A stretch of DNA of 64,000 bases from Thermoanaerobaculales bacterium (GCA_025456145.1 JALOLD010000003.1:123683-187682); one strand, 5' to 3'; positions 18,556-30,623 are shown, counted from the stretch's first letter. Notes: generated from the sequence alone by a model not told the origin. A program made the numbers and translations.

Positions 18556-19538
18556 AGCTGCCGCCCCCGATCCCGGTCGGCCGGCTGCTGAGCGAGCCGC
18601 GGCTCGCCCACCTCAAGCTCAGGCTGGTGGCCGGGGAGGGCGGTCTCGAGCGGCGGGAGATCTTCAACCCGCGGATCCAGAAGCCCGGTCTGGCCCTCGC
18701 CGGGTACCTGCCGTACATCAAGGCGGGACGGCTGCAGATTCTCGGCGAGAGCGAGTACGCCTACCTCGAGACTCTGGGCGAGGCGGTGGCGACCGAACGG
18801 CTCAGGCGAATCGTCGAGCTCGAGGTTCCGTGCCTGATCTCGACCAAGTCGAACCAGCCGCCCCCCGAGGTGGTCGCCGAGTGCAACCGGCACGACGTGC
18901 CGCTGCTCGCCACCAATGCCAACACCGCGGAGACCATCGAGCTCATCTCGGCCTTTCTGGAGGACGGGCTCGCCCCGCGTATCCAGCTGCACGGTGTCCT
19001 CCTCGACGTCTTCTCGCTCGGGACCCTGATCGTCGGAGACGCCGGGATCGGTAAGAGCGAGTGTGCGCTCGAGCTGGTCCACCGCGGACACCGCCTGGTC
19101 GCGGACGACCTGGTGATGGTCCGGCGGACCCACAACCGCGGGCTCCTCGGGACCCCCCACGAGCTGCTCCACAACTATCTCGAGCTCCGCGGGGTCGGGA
19201 TCATCGACATCCGCAAGCACTTCGGGATGACCGCCACCCAACCGTCGGTGACGATCTCGCTGGTCATCCAGCTCATCAAGTTGAGCTCGGGCGCCAAGGC
19301 CCTCGAGCAGCGCTGGCGCGAGCAGATGATGGAGCGGCCGCGGGCCTGGACATCGACCGAGACCATCCTCGGTCTCGAGGTCCCCAAGTACACGATGGTC
19401 GTCGCCCCGGGCCGCGACGTCGCGATCATGGTCGAGACCGCGGTCCGCAAGTGCCTGCTCGCGCAGCGGGGGATCCAGGACGAGCGCGACTTCCTCGAGG
19501 CGGTCAACCGTCTCGCGCAGGGCGACCCCGATGACTGA
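18552..19538 (+). CDS. hprK: HPr kinase/phosphorylase
   Basis: A 328-residue bifunctional enzyme that phosphorylates and dephosphorylates a serine of HPr. The N-terminal domain covers about residues 1-135. The catalytic domain has the P-loop VGDAGIGKSE near residue 160, ADDLVMVRR, and the family signature LELRGVGIIDI. It probably acts on the HPr at 20.9 kb, which keeps a serine at the usual regulatory position. The GTG start overlaps the ptsN stop by four bases. Confidence 0.95.
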   Translation: MKLPPPIPVGRLLSEPRLAHLKLRLVAGEGGLERREIFNPRIQKPGLALAGYLPYIKAGRLQILGESEYAYLETLGEAVATERLRRIVELEVPCLISTKSNQPPPEVVAECNRHDVPLLATNANTAETIELISAFLEDGLAPRIQLHGVLLDVFSLGTLIVGDAGIGKSECALELVHRGHRLVADDLVMVRRTHNRGLLGTPHELLHNYLELRGVGIIDIRKHFGMTATQPSVTISLVIQLIKLSSGAKALEQRWREQMMERPRAWTSTETILGLEVPKYTMVVAPGRDVAIMVETAVRKCLLAQRGIQDERDFLEAVNRLAQGDPDD

Positions 19539-20406
19539 TCGGCGGTTCGGCGGCCCCTTCGTCATCACCGGCCTGTCGGGCTCGGGCAAGACGGTGCTGT
19601 CGCGCGCCCTCGAGGACATCGGCTATCTCTGCGTCGACAACATCCCGCTCGAGCTCGTCGGCTCGCTCTTCGAGACGACGGATCGCGATCTCGAGCGACT
19701 CGCGGTGGTGCTCGACGTCCGGGCCCGGGGGATGGCCGAGCGTTTCCCCGAGATCTTCAGGGACCTCAAGCGACGCCACCCCGACCTGAGGCTGGTCTTC
19801 GTCGAGGCCGATCCGGCGGTTCTGCTGCGCCGGTACTCGGTGGCGCGCCGACCGCACCCGCTGCGCGACGGGGCGATCGAGGACTCGGTCGCCGCCGAGC
19901 GGCGGTCGCTCTCGGAGGTCCGCGGGCTCGCCGATCTCATCGTCGACACGACCCACCTGTCGCCCCACGACCTGCGCCGGCAGGTGGTCACCCTCGGCGG
20001 CGGCGACGGGCAGTCGGCGCCGGATCTGTCGGTGGAGGTGGCGAGCTTCTCCTACCTCCAGGGCGTTCCGTCGACCGCCAGCCTGGTCTTCGACGTCCGG
20101 TTTCTGCCGAACCCGTACTTCGAGCCGGAGCTTCGCCCCCTGGCCGGGGACGAGGCGCCCGTCACGCGCTGGTTGACCGGCCAGCCCGAGGTGGAGGAGG
20201 CGGTCCGCCGGCTCGTCGACCTCGCCCTCTATCTCATCCCGCGCTACGGCGGCGAGCTCAAGACCCACCTGACCATCGCCGTCGGCTGTACCGGCGGCCG
20301 TCACCGGTCGGTTTACGTCGCCCGGCGGATCGCGTCGGCGCTCGAGGAGGCGGGGCACCGGGTGGTGCTTCGCCACCGCGACAAGGAGCAGTGGAGGTAC
20401 ACATGA
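19531..20406 (+). CDS. rapZ: RNase adapter / nucleotide-binding protein RapZ
   Basis: A 291-residue P-loop protein (GLSGSGKT near residue 14) with the RapZ/YvcJ C-terminal domain containing GCTGGRHRSVYVAR. In E. coli RapZ controls decay of small RNAs governing glucosamine-6-phosphate synthase; in Gram-positives YvcJ hydrolyses nucleotides. Its exact target here is unknown. It overlaps hprK by eight bases and the following EIIA gene by four. Confidence 0.94.
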   Translation: MTDRRFGGPFVITGLSGSGKTVLSRALEDIGYLCVDNIPLELVGSLFETTDRDLERLAVVLDVRARGMAERFPEIFRDLKRRHPDLRLVFVEADPAVLLRRYSVARRPHPLRDGAIEDSVAAERRSLSEVRGLADLIVDTTHLSPHDLRRQVVTLGGGDGQSAPDLSVEVASFSYLQGVPSTASLVFDVRFLPNPYFEPELRPLAGDEAPVTRWLTGQPEVEEAVRRLVDLALYLIPRYGGELKTHLTIAVGCTGGRHRSVYVARRIASALEEAGHRVVLRHRDKEQWRYT

Positions 20407-20819
20407 TTCCGGTGCTCGTGCTCAGCCATGGCGACCTGGCCGACTCGATCCTCGGGTCGGCGCGGAAGATCGACCACCACCTCGACGAGCACACCGACGC
20501 CATGACCCTGCCCTGGGAGGTTGACACCGACGCCGCCGCCGCCGATCTGAGGCAGCGTCTGAGAAAGATGGACCAGGGCGCCGGCGTGCTCATTCTCACC
20601 GACATGTTCGGCGGGACCGCGACCAACCTCGCGCTGCCCTTTCTCGAGCCCGACGTCATCGAGATCGTCACCGGGGTCAACCTGCCGATGCTCGTCAAGC
20701 TCGGCTCGCTTCGCGGACGCGAGGTGCCGCTGCACGAGCTCGCGGCCCGCCTCGCCGAGGCCGGCCAGAAGAGCATCCGGCTGACCAGCGAGTTCCTCCA
20801 CCGCCGGGTCGACGGCTGA
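20403..20819 (+). CDS. PTS mannose-type EIIA domain protein
   Basis: A 138-residue single EIIA domain of the mannose class. The active histidine is in LVLSHGDLADS, followed later by LTDMFGGTATNLAL, which is typical of the family. No EIIB, EIIC or EIID is nearby, so it is likely a regulatory phosphate acceptor. The ATG overlaps the rapZ stop by four bases. Confidence 0.92.
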   Translation: MIPVLVLSHGDLADSILGSARKIDHHLDEHTDAMTLPWEVDTDAAAADLRQRLRKMDQGAGVLILTDMFGGTATNLALPFLEPDVIEIVTGVNLPMLVKLGSLRGREVPLHELAARLAEAGQKSIRLTSEFLHRRVDG

Positions 20820-20941
20820 GCGCCGGGGGCCGGCCCAACGAGCTGAAACCAGCCGGGTTACAATGGGCGTTGACGGCCGGGGCAGGCAGCGGATGCCGCC
20901 GCCGGCGGCGACCCCACGACGCAGCGAGGAGAGCGAGCGGA

Positions 20942-21207
20942 ATGACCGAGCAGAGGGTGATGATCAGCAACCGACTGGGGCTCCACGCGCGGGCCGCGGC
21001 GAAGCTCGTCCACACCGCGAACGGCTTTGTCTCGGAGGTCTTCGTCGGCGGCGACCACGAGGAGGTCAACGCCAAGTCGATCCTCGGGCTGCTGACCCTC
21101 GCCGCGTCGAAGGGGACCATCGTCACCGTACGCGCCGACGGACCCGACGAGGATGAGGCCGTGCGCGCCCTCGTCGAGCTGTTCCAGGGCAAGTTCGGAG
21201 AGGGCGA

Positions 21208-21211
<4 letters not shown>
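20942..21211 (+). CDS. ptsH: Phosphocarrier protein HPr
   Basis: An 89-residue HPr. The phospho-histidine is in NRLGLHARAAAKLV and the regulatory serine in NAKSILGLLTLAA, matching the HprK partner encoded 1.4 kb upstream. A possible -10 element, TACAAT, lies at 20859-20864 but lacks a -35. The upstream gap of 122 bases is GC-rich and otherwise empty. The stop overlaps the ptsI GTG start by four bases. Confidence 0.95.
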
Positions 21212-22971
<1,760 letters not shown>

Positions 22972-22980
22972 GAGGCCCGA

Positions 22981-23355
22981 GTGAGCGTTCAGCGTCGAGC
23001 GAGAACCGTCGACAAGCCGTGGGGCCACGAGGAGATCTTCGCCGAGACCGCGGCCTATGTCGGGAAGATCCTCTTCATCAGGCGCGGCGAGGCGCTCAGC
23101 CTCCAGTACCACCAGCGCAAGGAGGAGACCCTGAGGGTGCTCGACGGCAGCCTCGATCTGGTCGTCGGGCGCGATCTGGCGAATCTCGAGACGCTCCACC
23201 TCGACGCCGGCTCGGTCTTTCATATCGCTCCGGGGACCCTCCACCGAATGATCGCCACCGCGGACTGCCGGCTGCTCGAGGTCTCGACCAACCATCTCGA
23301 CGACGTGGTCCGGCTCGAGGACAGATACGGTCGCCAGGGAACCAACGAGCCCTGA
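22981..23355 (+). CDS. Cupin, mannose-6-phosphate isomerase-like
   Basis: A 124-residue single-domain cupin. DKPWGHEEIF at the N-terminus and QYHQRKEETLRVLDG are characteristic of the type II mannose-6-phosphate isomerase/GDP-mannose pyrophosphorylase C-terminal domain; HIAPGTLHRM supplies another metal-binding histidine. Enzymatic activity is not certain because stand-alone members vary. It begins with GTG ten bases after ptsI and is probably in the same transcript. Confidence 0.82.
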   Translation: MSVQRRARTVDKPWGHEEIFAETAAYVGKILFIRRGEALSLQYHQRKEETLRVLDGSLDLVVGRDLANLETLHLDAGSVFHIAPGTLHRMIATADCRLLEVSTNHLDDVVRLEDRYGRQGTNEP

Positions 23356-23381
23356 CGACGTCACACCGGGGAGGTGGAGCC

Positions 23382-24083
23382 GTGAACTGGACGCTGACCC
23401 TCCGCAGGCTGCTACTGATCGGTCTGGCGGTCGCCGGGGCGGGACCGCTCGTCGCCGATGACCCGACGCCGACGCCGACCCCGACCCCGTCGGCGACCCC
23501 GACCGCCGCGGCGGTGAGCGGGACCCTGTCCGATGTCGCGGGCGGGATCAAGCTCAACCCGGCGGCGACCGGCCCCGACGGGAACGTGGTGATCAGCGAC
23601 CAGAACCTCGGCGAGCTCGCTGGCAAGGGCCGGATCACCGAGGTCACGAAGAGTGGGCCGCAGGCGAACCGACGCCAGCTCGCCGATGTCCAGGGAGGGG
23701 AGGGCGCCGGGATCGAGGGCGAGGTGCCGGGCCACCAGGATGAGCTCGAGAAGAAGCAGCACTGGCAGGCCGTCTATGGCCGGCAGATCGACCTCCTCAA
23801 CGACATCGCCAAGCAGATCGAGATCCTCGACCTCGAGATTCCCGGGCTGTGGCGCGACTTCTACGCCTGGGACGACCCGGCCTACCGCGACGGCGTCATC
23901 AAGCCGAGACTCGACGACGCGCTGGCCCGCCGGGAAAAGCTCGAGGGCGAGCTGCAGAACGGCCAGGCCGAGCTCGACAGGATCAAGGACCAGGCGCGGC
24001 GTGACGGCGCCGAACCGGGCTGGTTCCGGGGCTTCCCACCGCCGCCCGCCCCGAAGCCGACCACCGGCGCGATGCCTCCTTGA
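23382..24083 (+). CDS. Secreted PT-repeat/coiled-coil protein, unknown
   Basis: A 233-residue exported protein of unknown function. The first 25 residues look like a signal peptide (RRLLLIGLAVAGAGPLVA). A proline-threonine repeat follows, then a segment with AAVSGTLSDVAGGIKLNP, a helical region around residues 110-200 with likely coiled coil (KQIEILDLEIPGLWRDFYAW, LARREKLEGELQNGQAELD), and a proline-rich end. The GTG start has a GGGAGG ribosome site. Confidence 0.72.
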   Translation: MNWTLTLRRLLLIGLAVAGAGPLVADDPTPTPTPTPSATPTAAAVSGTLSDVAGGIKLNPAATGPDGNVVISDQNLGELAGKGRITEVTKSGPQANRRQLADVQGGEGAGIEGEVPGHQDELEKKQHWQAVYGRQIDLLNDIAKQIEILDLEIPGLWRDFYAWDDPAYRDGVIKPRLDDALARREKLEGELQNGQAELDRIKDQARRDGAEPGWFRGFPPPPAPKPTTGAMPP

Positions 24084-24137
24084 TCATCGCGATAGCTTGA
24101 AAGTCAATGTTTACAATAATTTAGCAATATCCAGGGG

Positions 24138-24166
24138 TTGCGTCCCGGGGCCGATCAGGCTACAAT
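24138..24166 (+). promoter_or_regulatory. Promoter of miaB
   Basis: TTGCGT (24138-24143) and TACAAT (24161-24166) are 17 bases apart, in an AT-rich stretch that starts near 24085. Predicted leader to the ATG at 24207 is about 34 bases. Confidence 0.65.
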
Positions 24167-24206
24167 CACGCCCGGCTCGGATGTGTGAGTGAGGATCAGT
24201 CGCATC

Positions 24207-25538
24207 ATGCGGACCTTCTTCGTCGAGACCTACGGCTGCCAGATGAACCAGCACGACTCGGAGCTGATCGAGGGGCAGCTGCGCCGCCAGGGCCTCGAGC
24301 CGGCGCCGGCGGTGGGCGAGGCCGACCTCGTCGTCCTCAACACCTGCTCGGTCCGCGACAAGCCGGTCCAGAAGATCATCAGCCGGATCGGCGCCCTCGG
24401 CCGGCTCAATCCGGCCGCGACCATCGGGATCTGCGGCTGCGTCGCCGAGCAGGAGGCGGAGCGGCTGCTCGACCGGTCGCCGGCGGTCGGCTTCGTGATC
24501 GGACCGGGACAGACCGCGCGGATCCGGGAGGCTGTGCGGGCCCTCACCCAGGGGGAGCGGCCGGTGCTCACCGGTTTCGACGCCGAGTCCGAGCACGGCT
24601 TCACCACGATCTTCCGAAAGAGCGAGACCCGGGGCATGGTGACGGTGATCGAGGGCTGCAACGAGTTCTGCACCTTCTGCATCGTGCCCTACACCCGAGG
24701 TCGCGAGTCGAGCCGAAGGCTGACCGAGATTCTTGACGAGATCCGCGATCTCGCCTCGAGCGGGGTCCGCGAGGTCGAGCTGCTCGGCCAGACCATCAAC
24801 GCCTACCGGTGCCCCGAGAGCGGCGCGGGGCTCGCCACGCTGCTCGAGGCTGCGGCCGGGGTCGAAGGCCTGCTCCGCGTCCGCTTCATCACCTCGCACC
24901 CGCGACACTTCGGTCAGGACCTCATCGACGTCATCGCAGGCCATCCCAAGGTCTTCCGCTACCTCCACCTGCCGATCCAGTCGGGCGCCGACCCGGTGCT
25001 CGCCCGGATGCACCGGCGCTACACCCGCGCGGAGTACCTCGAGCTGGTGGGTCGAATCCGCCGGGCGGCGCCCGATATCAACCTCTCGACCGACATCATC
25101 GTCGGCTTCCCCGGAGAGACCGAGGACGACTTCGCGGCGACCATCGACGTGCTCGAGCGGGTCCGCTTCGGTCAGGTCTTCGCCTTCGGCTTCTCGCCCC
25201 GCCCGCGGACCCCGGCGGCGCGCTACCGACCGCGGGTCGCCGAGGAGGTCGTCAGCGACCGACTCCAGCGGCTGTTCGCCGTGACCGACCGGATCTCGCG
25301 CGAGCTCAACGAGGAGCTCGTCGGTCGGGTGGTCGAGGTCCTCATCGACGGGGACAGCCGGCGCGACCCGACGCACTGGCAGGGCAGGGGAGAGGACAAC
25401 CGGGTGGTCAACTTCCCGAAGACCGGTCGCGAGGCGGTGGGCGACGTCGTCGAGGTCGCGGTCGAGCGGGCCGGGGCGCACTCGCTCGCCGGGACGATCT
25501 CCGGAGGCGCCGTCCGGCTCCCCGTGATCGCTCCTTGA
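24207..25538 (+). CDS. miaB: tRNA methylthiotransferase MiaB
   Basis: A 443-residue radical-SAM enzyme that adds a methylthio group to isopentenyl-adenosine 37 of tRNA. N-terminal cluster cysteines are in ETYGCQMNQ, LNTCSVRD and GICGCVAEQE; the SAM cluster is in EGCNEFCTFCIVPYTRG; a C-terminal TRAM domain follows. The ATG at 24207 gives the conventional MRTFFVETYGCQMN start; an in-frame GTG at 24189 would add six residues. Confidence 0.95.
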   Translation: MRTFFVETYGCQMNQHDSELIEGQLRRQGLEPAPAVGEADLVVLNTCSVRDKPVQKIISRIGALGRLNPAATIGICGCVAEQEAERLLDRSPAVGFVIGPGQTARIREAVRALTQGERPVLTGFDAESEHGFTTIFRKSETRGMVTVIEGCNEFCTFCIVPYTRGRESSRRLTEILDEIRDLASSGVREVELLGQTINAYRCPESGAGLATLLEAAAGVEGLLRVRFITSHPRHFGQDLIDVIAGHPKVFRYLHLPIQSGADPVLARMHRRYTRAEYLELVGRIRRAAPDINLSTDIIVGFPGETEDDFAATIDVLERVRFGQVFAFGFSPRPRTPAARYRPRVAEEVVSDRLQRLFAVTDRISRELNEELVGRVVEVLIDGDSRRDPTHWQGRGEDNRVVNFPKTGREAVGDVVEVAVERAGAHSLAGTISGGAVRLPVIAP

Positions 25539-25569
25539 CAACTGCCGGCCGCACCGGGAGAGTGGAAGC

Positions 25570-26067
25570 ATGACCCCGACGCAGCCGGACGGTCCGGTCA
25601 AGATGGTGGTTCGAGCCCTGATCGTCGACCCGACGACCAGCAGCCCGGTCGTGATCCTCTCGCGACCCGACGAGAACGCCTACCTCCCGATCTGGATCGG
25701 GGTGTGCGAGGCCAACGCGATCGCCATGACCCTCGAGGGCGTCGAGACGCCCCGGCCGATGACCCACGACCTGATCGGGTCGCTGCTGCGCAACCTCGGC
25801 TTCAGCCTCGACCACGTGCTGATCCACAGCCTCGACGATTCGGTGTTTCTCGCCTCGGTCCACCTCGTCAACCCGTCCGGGGAGGTGCGGGTGGTCGACG
25901 CCCGTCCCTCGGATGCGATCGCCATCGCTCTGCGCGCCGGCGCCGACGTCCTGGTCTCGCCGAACGTCCTCGAGCGCGCGGTGGTCAGCGAGTCGAGCGA
26001 GGAGGACGCGGTGCGCGAGATCCTCGAGCGGATGCGACCCGAGGACATGGGCGAGTACGAGATGTGA
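25570..26067 (+). CDS. Bifunctional nuclease family protein (DUF151)
   Basis: A 165-residue protein of the BFN/DUF151 family, with PIWIGVCEANAIAMTLEG, PRPMTHDLIGSLL and DARPSDAIAIALRAG in the expected order. Family members have reported nuclease activity, but the physiological role in bacteria is unclear. TTGACA at 25535 overlaps the miaB stop codon; a weak GAGAGT 17 bases on, ending six bases before the ATG, could make a leaderless promoter, though GGAAG may serve as ribosome site. Confidence 0.9.
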   Translation: MTPTQPDGPVKMVVRALIVDPTTSSPVVILSRPDENAYLPIWIGVCEANAIAMTLEGVETPRPMTHDLIGSLLRNLGFSLDHVLIHSLDDSVFLASVHLVNPSGEVRVVDARPSDAIAIALRAGADVLVSPNVLERAVVSESSEEDAVREILERMRPEDMGEYEM

Positions 26068-26119
26068 CGGCCTGCCCTCAGACCGGGCGCGCCGAGCCCT
26101 CGGCCCGGCAGTCCCGGGT

Positions 26120-26149
26120 TTGACACCCCGCCGACCGCCCCCCTATGAT
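26120..26149 (+). promoter_or_regulatory. Strong sigma-70-type promoter of parAB
   Basis: A consensus TTGACA (26120-26125) and TATGAT (26144-26149) are 18 bases apart. The predicted leader to the parA ATG is about 29 bases and contains a GGAGG box. Confidence 0.75.
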
Positions 26150-26184
26150 TGGCGCCCCAGACGGAACGGAGGCTCGAGCCGACG

Positions 26185-26929
26185 ATGATCGTGGCGATCA
26201 CCAATCAGAAGGGCGGCGTCGGCAAGACCACGACGGCGGTCAACCTCGCCGCGGGCCTCGCCCAGAAGGGCCTGACGACCCTGCTCGTCGACGTCGACCC
26301 GCAGGCCAACTCGACGATGTCGAACGTCGACCTCCGCAAGATCGAGGACAACATGTTCGACGTCCTCACCGGGCGCTGCTCGATCTCGGACGTCATCGTG
26401 CCGGCGGCCCAGCCCAACCTGTGGATCGCGCCCTCGAGGATCGCGATGGCCAAGCTCGAGGTGTCGATGGTCGGCGAGCTCGACGCGCCCTACCGCCTCA
26501 AGGACCGGCTCGACGAGCTCGGCGACCGCTACCAGGCGATCATCATCGACACGCCGCCGACCCTCGGCCTGACGACGGTCAACGCCCTGGTCGCGGCGTC
26601 GCATGTCGTGATCCCGATCCAGGCCTCGTACTTCGCCCTCGAGGGGACCGACGACCTCCTCGACACGATCGACAAGATCAAGGCGCGTCCAAACACCGGG
26701 CTGCGGATCCTCGGCGTGCTCATCACGATGTTCGACCGGCGGACGATCCTCGCCCGCCAGGTCAGCGAGGAGATCAACAGCGTGTTCGGCAGCCTCGTCT
26801 TCGACACCGTGATCACCAAGTCGGTCCGGCTCGAGGAGTCGCCGGCACACCAGTGCAGCATCTTCGATCACGCGCCCGACTCGAGCGGCGCTTTCGAGTA
26901 CTACCGGCTGTGCGAGGAGGTCCTCGAGC

Positions 26930-26943
<14 letters not shown>
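26185..26943 (+). CDS. parA: ParA/Soj-family chromosome partitioning ATPase
   Basis: A 252-residue Walker-type ATPase that binds DNA nonspecifically and moves ParB complexes. The deviant P-loop NQKGGVGKTTTAVN is at the N-terminus, then VDVDPQANST and IIIDTPPTLGLTT. There is no N-terminal HTH, so it is the short chromosomal type. The ATG at 26185 gives the typical MIVAITNQKGG start. The parB GTG lies inside its last codons, a 14-base overlap. Confidence 0.93.
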
Positions 26944-27844
<901 letters not shown>

Positions 27845-28150
27845 CCGTCGAGCCGAGATGACGGGCAAACGAACCCGTCGCGGGCGGCGAGGATCGGCGG
27901 AGAGGGCCCGAAAGGGGGCGGTTTTCCTGAGGATTGACGTGAATCGCGGCTCCACGCACGGCCTTAGGTTTACATAATATATCTTATCGGACACTGCATC
28001 CGGGGTGCGAACTGTGGAATTCGGGGGCCCTGTGGAAGAACCTGCGGAAGGTTCAGCCGGCCCCCCATCGGCGCCGAGCCGTCGTCCCGGGTCGTCCGTC
28101 CTGGTGAACCGGGGTGACGGCGCCTCTCGTTTTGGATAGACTCCCGCTCG
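27845..28150. other. 306-base gap between parB and lptFG with an AT-rich patch
   Basis: No gene is seen. The gap holds an AT-rich patch (27963-27990) that stands out from the GC-rich surroundings, two TGTGGAA words (28013 and 28031) and the lptFG promoter near its end. The canonical parS sequence is absent. Confidence 0.5.
28114..28142 (+). promoter_or_regulatory. Promoter of lptFG
   Basis: GTGACG (28114-28119) and TAGACT (28137-28142) are 17 bases apart. The -10 ends eight bases before the GTG start, so the leader would be absent or one to two bases. Confidence 0.5.
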
Positions 28151-30610
28151 GTGAAGATCCCCGACCGCCTCGACCGTTTCGTCATCCGCGAGGTGACCCC
28201 GCCGGCGCTGCTCGGGCTAGTGGTCTACACCTTCCTGCTGATGATGCGGCCGATCTTCAGCCTGATCGAGATGCTGCTGGTCCGCGGCGTGCCATCACGG
28301 GACGCCTTGAGCGTGCTCGTCAACACGGTCCCGCACGTCCTGGTCCTGACGGTCCCGATGAGCTTCCTCTTCGGGGTGCTCATCGCGGTGGGCAGGATGA
28401 ACTCGGACAACGAGATCGTCGCGCTGCAGGCCGGGGGCGTCCCGGCGGCGCGGCTGCTCCGACCGGTGCTGGCGATGGGTCTGGTCCTCACCCTGGCGAA
28501 CGGCTGGCTGTACCTGATGGCGATCCCGGACTCGAACCGCAGCCTGCGCGAGATGCGGACCACGATCTTCACCAACGCCAAGAACGTCGGCCGGATCGAC
28601 GCCGGGGTGTTCTACGAGGAGTTCCCCAACCTCCTGCTCTATGTCCGCGAGGTCGCCGACCGCGGGGGCCGCTGGCGAGGGGTCATGATCTTCGACTCGA
28701 CCGACCCGGTCGAGCAGCGTCTCACGCTGGCCCGGCACGGCCGGATCGTGACCACCGGTCCCGGTGGCTCGCCGGCCGATCCGGCGGGCGTGGTCACCGG
28801 CGGCGAGCGCTGGATCCTCCTCGAGGACGTCGTCAACCACCAGTTCAACCGCAACGAGCCCGAGGCCTACCGCTTCAGCCGCAGCTTCCAGCAGGTGGTC
28901 CGGCCCGACCGCGGCGGCGGTCGGAACGGCGTGGCGCGGTACCAGCTCGACATGCGGGAGCGGCGGACGTCGTCTCTGCTCAACTACCTGCGCCACGGCG
29001 AGTTCGCCGATGACGCCGACGAGAAGCCCGAATCCGATCCGGACGAGACCGCCCTGCAACGGCGGCTCGCGCTGATCGAGCTCCACCGCCGGGTCGCGAT
29101 CCCGGCGGCGAGCCTGGTCTTCGCCCTCCTCGCGGTCCCGCTCGGCGTCGGCTCGCGCTCCGGCGGCCGGGGGCGGGGCTTCATCATCTCGATCGCGGTC
29201 ATCCTCGCCTACTACATCCTCAACAATAACGGCGAGCTCCTCGCGGTCGAGGGGCGGATCCCGCCCTGGCTCGGGGTCTGGGGGGCGAACGTCGCCCTCA
29301 CCGGCTTCGCCTTCGCGCTGATGACCAGGATGGGCCGATGGATGGGCGAACGGCAACGTCGGGAGAGCCCCCTGGCGCGTTGGCTGAGGACCCGTGCGGC
29401 GCGGCGCCCGCCTCGCCCGACCGGCGGCCGCACCTCGCCCGAGCCCGAGGCGATGACCGATGCCTACCCGGTCGGGGTCCAGCGGCGCCAGGGCGGGTCC
29501 TGGGTGGGCTTCCCGACGATCCTCGATCGGCATCTGGTCCGACGCCTCCTCGGTCCCCTCGCCCTGGTGCTGGTCAGCACCTCGCTGCTCTACGTGGTCA
29601 TCGACCTCACCGACAACGTCGACGAGATGGCCAAGAACAAGGCCCCGCTCGAGGTGATCGTCGGTTACTACGTCAACCTGATCCCCCAGCTGATCATGGA
29701 CGTGATGCCCCTGGCGCTGATGATCGCCGTGCTCATCCTGCTCACCGTCCTCGAGCGCCAGCGCGAGCTCACCGCCTTCAAGGCCGGAGGCATCTCGCTG
29801 TACCGGGTGGTGGTGCCGATCCTCCTCGTCGCGGCCGCGGTGGCCGGCACGATGTGGGTCCTCGGCGAGTCGGTCGTGCCCGAGTCCAACCGCTCCGCCA
29901 AACGACTCCTCGATCGAATCAAGGGCCGCGACGCCGCCGGGCCCCGGCTGTCGACCTCGGGGGGCCGCCAGTGGCTGCTCGCCCGCGACGACGAGAGCTT
30001 CTACAGCTTCCTCCAGTTCGACACCGAGACCTCGTCGATGGTCCGCTTCACCAAGCTCACGGTCGACGAGACGATGGAGCTCAGGGAGCAGCTCTTCGCC
30101 ACCCGTCTCACCTGGCAGGACGGGAAGTGGGTCGCCAGCTCGGGTTGGACCCGGACCATCGCCCCCGACGAGACGGTCGACTTCCAGCTGATCCAGGGGC
30201 CGACCGCGGTCGACATTCCGGAGCCGCCCGAGTACTTCTCGCACGAGCGGCGGCTGCCCGCCGAGATGACGGTCCGCGAGCTCCGGGCCCACATCGACGA
30301 GCTCGTCGAGTCCGGTCACTACCCGGCGCGGCTCATCGTCCGCTGGCACCAGAAGTTCGTCTCTCCCCTGTCGGCCTTCCTGATGGTCTTCCTGGCCCTG
30401 CCCTATGGGCTCAACCGGGGCGGCCGCCGGGTCACGACGATGCAGGGCATCGCGTTGGCCCTGGTCCTCGGGATCGTCTACTCGGTCACCGTCGCCTTCT
30501 TTGGCAAGCTCGGCGAGGCCGAGGTCCTGCCCGCGCTGATCGGCGCCTGGGCGCCGGCCGTCCTGGCCACCCTGTTCGCGGTCAACCGGCTGACCACGCT
30601 TCGGACATAG
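28151..30610 (+). CDS. Fused LPS export permease LptF-LptG
   Basis: An 819-residue protein containing two complete YjgP/YjgQ permease modules in one reading frame. The first (about 1-400) starts IPDRLDRFVIREVTPPALLG and ends with its membrane helices near GFAFALMTRMG. A proline/arginine-rich linker (about 405-455) leads to the second (about 455-819), which starts ILDRHLVRRLLGPLALVLV. Each has N- and C-terminal helix groups around a periplasmic jellyroll. It should form the entire LptFG channel and work with the LptB encoded at 15.1 kb. In most bacteria these are separate proteins of about 360 residues. Confidence 0.9.
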   Translation: MKIPDRLDRFVIREVTPPALLGLVVYTFLLMMRPIFSLIEMLLVRGVPSRDALSVLVNTVPHVLVLTVPMSFLFGVLIAVGRMNSDNEIVALQAGGVPAARLLRPVLAMGLVLTLANGWLYLMAIPDSNRSLREMRTTIFTNAKNVGRIDAGVFYEEFPNLLLYVREVADRGGRWRGVMIFDSTDPVEQRLTLARHGRIVTTGPGGSPADPAGVVTGGERWILLEDVVNHQFNRNEPEAYRFSRSFQQVVRPDRGGGRNGVARYQLDMRERRTSSLLNYLRHGEFADDADEKPESDPDETALQRRLALIELHRRVAIPAASLVFALLAVPLGVGSRSGGRGRGFIISIAVILAYYILNNNGELLAVEGRIPPWLGVWGANVALTGFAFALMTRMGRWMGERQRRESPLARWLRTRAARRPPRPTGGRTSPEPEAMTDAYPVGVQRRQGGSWVGFPTILDRHLVRRLLGPLALVLVSTSLLYVVIDLTDNVDEMAKNKAPLEVIVGYYVNLIPQLIMDVMPLALMIAVLILLTVLERQRELTAFKAGGISLYRVVVPILLVAAAVAGTMWVLGESVVPESNRSAKRLLDRIKGRDAAGPRLSTSGGRQWLLARDDESFYSFLQFDTETSSMVRFTKLTVDETMELREQLFATRLTWQDGKWVASSGWTRTIAPDETVDFQLIQGPTAVDIPEPPEYFSHERRLPAEMTVRELRAHIDELVESGHYPARLIVRWHQKFVSPLSAFLMVFLALPYGLNRGGRRVTTMQGIALALVLGIVYSVTVAFFGKLGEAEVLPALIGAWAPAVLATLFAVNRLTTLRT

Positions 30611-30623
30611 CTGACAGCTCCCG

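Noticed and set aside
27845..28150. Replication origin beside parAB
   Set aside because: No dnaA, clear DnaA-box cluster or skew evidence is available, and the genes meet head-on near 30.6 kb, which does not suggest an origin here.
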